A stretch of 64,000 nt of DNA from Clusia tigrina. Taxonomy: Eukaryota > Arthropoda > Insecta > Diptera > Clusiidae. The notes under the pieces are model-generated. The model saw only the letters and a list, made by a program, of their open reading frames with translations, was not told where the DNA came from and searched no databases. The DNA is taken from positions 69,979,879 through 70,043,878 of the forward strand of contig OV050032.1 of the NCBI GenBank assembly GCA_920105625.2. The letters run 5' to 3'. Position numbers and translations under genes: made by a program. This document shows positions 62,141-64,000 of the stretch, piece by piece. Each line of letters begins with the position of its first letter. Positions within the stretch are counted from its first letter, which is position 1.

Positions 62141-64000
62141 CTAGTAAAAAGTTACAAGCATTTGTATGTTGTAAACTTTGATAGGTGTAGGACGTACCGT
62201 ATAAAAGTTAGGGCCATTTGAAGTTTTATCAGTGTTTGATTTGGGACTCAAGGGTAGCATAGCTTTGAGCGATAACTTAAATTGACAAGAGGCTCAAGTA
62301 CTTTATTGTTACAAAATTTCAAGGTTTTATGACGCTCCAGTAAAAAGTTACAAGAATTTGTAAGCTGCTAACTTTGATAGGTGTAGGACGTACCGTATAG
62401 AAGTTAGGGCCATTTGAAGTTTTATAAGTGTTTGATTTGGGACCCAAGGGTAGCATAGCTTTGAGCAATAGCTTAAATTGACAAGAGGCTCGAGTACTTT
62501 ATTGTCACAAAATTTCAAGGTTTTATGACCCTCCAGTAAAAAGTTACAAGCAATTGTATGTTGCAAACTTTGATAGGTGTAGGACGTACCGTATAGAAGT
62601 TAGGGCCATTTGATGTTTTATCAGTGTTTGATTTGGGACTCAAGGGTAGCATAGCTTTGAGCGATAGCTTAAATTGACAAGAGGCTCGAGTACTTTATTG
62701 TTACAAAATTTCAAGGTTTTATGACGCTCCAGCAAAAAGTTACAAGCATTTGTATGTTGCAAACTTTGATAGGTGGAGGACGTACTGAATAGAATTTAGG
62801 GCCATTTGAAGTTTTATGAGTGTTTGATTTGGGACTCAAGCGTGGTATAGCTTTGAGCGATAGCTTAAATTGACAAGAGGCTCGAGTACTTTATTGTAAC
62901 AAAATTTCAAGGTTTTATGACGCTCCAATAAAAAGTTACAAGCATTTGTATGTTGCCAACTTTGATAGGTGTAGGACGTACCGTATAGAAGTTAGGGCCA
63001 TTTGAAGTTTTCTCAGTGTTTGATTTGGGACTCAAGGGTAGCATAGCTTTGAGCGATAACTTAAATTGACAAGGGGCTCGAGTACTTTATTGTTACAAAA
63101 TTTCAAGGTTTTATGACGCTCCAGAAAAAAGTTACAAGCATGTGTAAGCTGCTAACTTTGATAGGTGTAGGACGTACCGTATAGAAGTTAGGGCCATTTG
63201 AAGTTTTATATGTGGTTGATTTGGGACTCAAGGGTAGCATAGCTTTGAGCGATAGCTTAAATTGGCAAGAGGCTCGAGTACTTTATTGTTACAAAATTTC
63301 AAGGTTTTATGACGCTCCAGTAAAAATTTACAAGCATTTGTATGTTGCAAACTTTGATAGGTGTAGGACCTACCGTATAGAAGTTAGGGCCATTTGAAGT
63401 TTTATCAGTGTTTGATTTGGGACTCAAGGGTAGCATAGCTTTGAGCGATAGTTTAAATTGGCAAGAGGCTCGATTACTTTATTGTTACAAAATATCAAGA
63501 TTTTATGACGCTCCAGTGAAAATTTACAAGCATTTGTATGTTGCAAACTTTGATAGGTGTAGGACGTACCGTATAGAAGTTAGGGTCATTTGAAGTTTTA
63601 TCAGTGTTTGATTTTGGACTCTAGGGTAGCATAGCTTTGAGCGATAGCTTAAGGTGTCAAGAGGCTCGAGTACATTATTGTTACAAAATTTCAAGGTTTT
63701 ATGACGCTCCAGTAAAAAGTTACAAGCATGTGTATGTTGCAAACTTTGATAGGTGTAAGATGCACCGTATAGAAGTTAGGACCATTTGAAATTTTATCAG
63801 TGTTTGATTTGGGACTCAAGGGTAGCATAGCTTTGAGCGATAACTTAAATTGACAAGAGGCTCGAGTACTTTATTGTTACAAAATTTCAAGGTTTTATGA
63901 CGCTCCAGTAAAAATTTACAAGCATTTGTATGTTGCAAACTTTGATAGGTGTAGGACGTACCGTATAGAAGTTAGGGCCATTTGAAGTTTTATCAGTGTT
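62141..64000 (+). repeat. Right-hand mosaic of HOR-D monomers
   Basis: This stretch combines units seen near 43000-45300, 47600-50000 and 39200-41200: CTGCTAAC, GCCAAC at 62955, GGACCTACC near 63367 and GTGAAAATTTAC near 63515. Private changes include GATTACTTTATTG near 63472, CTTAAGGTGTCAAG near 63650 and AGGTGTAAGATGC near 63750, so it is less homogenised than 50000-62000. No gene or boundary to non-satellite DNA is reached at the window end. Confidence 0.85.

Larger units (their letters stand above)
1..64000 (+). repeat. Tandem satellite array, ~196-bp monomer, 326 complete units
   Basis: The whole window is one head-to-tail array. Setting monomer position 1 at GTGTTTGATTT, the landmarks are: CTCGAG (XhoI) at 62-67, AAAATTT at 82-88, GACGCTCCA at 100-108, TAAAAAGTTA at 110-119, an ACGTAC core near 157 and GGGCCATTTGAAG near the end. 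The phase motif first occurs at 111 and last at 63996. Segment lengths plus the indels I identified sum to 326 units. All units have the same orientation. I see no unique sequence, transposon, simple repeat or gene between units. The monomer length is close to a nucleosome plus linker, which is typical of centromeric satellites. A centromeric role, and a plant source, are inference. Pericentromeric, subtelomeric or B-chromosome satellite remain possible. Confidence 0.98.
39240..64000 (+). repeat. HOR-D domain (9-monomer, 1764-bp family)
   Basis: The domain is defined by the private variant TTGCCAAC (GCCAAC at 39298, 42087, 50215, 51979, 53939, 55703, 59035, 60603 and 62955). Spacings are multiples of 196 after allowing for 46-bp insertions: 1764 (9 units) three times near the right, plus 1960, 3332, 1568 and 2352. 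Other domain markers are GAGGCTCAAGTAC, GTAATTTATTG, TTTGTGACTCAAGTG and TAACCTAAATTG. Left of about 49800 the blocks are more irregular. Right of it they are nearly uniform. Confidence 0.92.

Noticed and set aside
1..64000. TTAGGG (and TTTAGGG in some units) as telomere repeat
   Set aside because: The hexamer occurs once per monomer inside GAAGTTAGGGCC and never in tandem. It is a coincidence of the satellite sequence and not telomeric DNA.
1..64000. CENP-B box (NTTCGNNNNANNCGGGN) in the monomers
   Set aside because: TTCG is rare here (GAGGTTCGAG, GAAGTTCGGG), and none of the instances continues with the required A and CGGG spacing on either strand.
1..64000. CRISPR array
   Set aside because: The repeats are contiguous 196-bp units with no unique spacers of constant length, no leader and no cas genes.
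1..64000. Similarity to the Arabidopsis-type 178-bp centromere satellite (short AGCTTTGAG and AGTGTTT matches)
   Set aside because: Only short AT-rich words match, the length differs and no long alignment is visible. I do not claim homology without a database search.
1..64000. Promoter, terminator or replication-origin motifs (TATA-like GTATAG, A/T tracts)
   Set aside because: Any such motif recurs in every monomer and has no associated gene, so nothing distinguishes a functional site from the satellite background.

Overview
The window is one uninterrupted satellite DNA array. From base 1 to base 64000 it consists of head-to-tail copies of a roughly 196-bp monomer, all in the same orientation. 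Phasing on the motif GTGTTTGATTT (first at 111, last at 63996) gives 326 complete monomers. The indels I could identify (mostly 1-19 bp losses and three 46-bp gains) account for the departure from 326 x 196. No room is left for a transposon, gene, rRNA, tRNA or unique spacer, and I find none. One representative monomer (22562-22757) is 74/196 G+C (about 38%). Multi-kilobase higher-order repeats (HORs) in a simple tandem satellite point to a eukaryotic nuclear chromosome, most plausibly a centromeric or pericentromeric block. A plant is the most likely source given monomer length and organisation, but I do not recognise the family and nothing in the sequence fixes the taxon.

Layout: (1) HOR-A, 1-5505, is a 14-monomer unit of 2719 bp present twice, about 99.7% identical by eye. 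(2) 5506-21047 is a mosaic of overlapping 3-, 6-, 9- and 19-monomer duplications, including a run of five consecutive S-type monomers (6745-7670). (3) HOR-B, 21048-26497, is a 2725-bp unit present twice back to back. (4) 26498-28070 is a displaced block closely matching HOR-A 22.46 kb upstream. (5) HOR-C, 28071-33922, is a 15-monomer unit of exactly 2940 bp present twice, with six substitutions and no indels in 2913 compared bases. (6) 33923-39239 is a patchwork of partial B, A, C and B copies. (7) HOR-D, 39240-64000, is based on a 9-monomer unit of 1764 bp. It includes three monomers with a 46-bp insertion and a nested superblock of 26 monomers (52145-57240), followed directly by a second copy lacking one monomer (57241-62140).

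A recurring three-monomer cassette (S, K, P types in fixed order) is carried through all HOR domains and is the best internal ruler of array ancestry. The pattern fits repeated unequal exchange or amplification in register: almost every length difference is a whole multiple of 196 bp, and single monomers are gained or lost cleanly. There are no genes to combine into a pathway. The short open frames on both strands are by-products of the monomer sequence.
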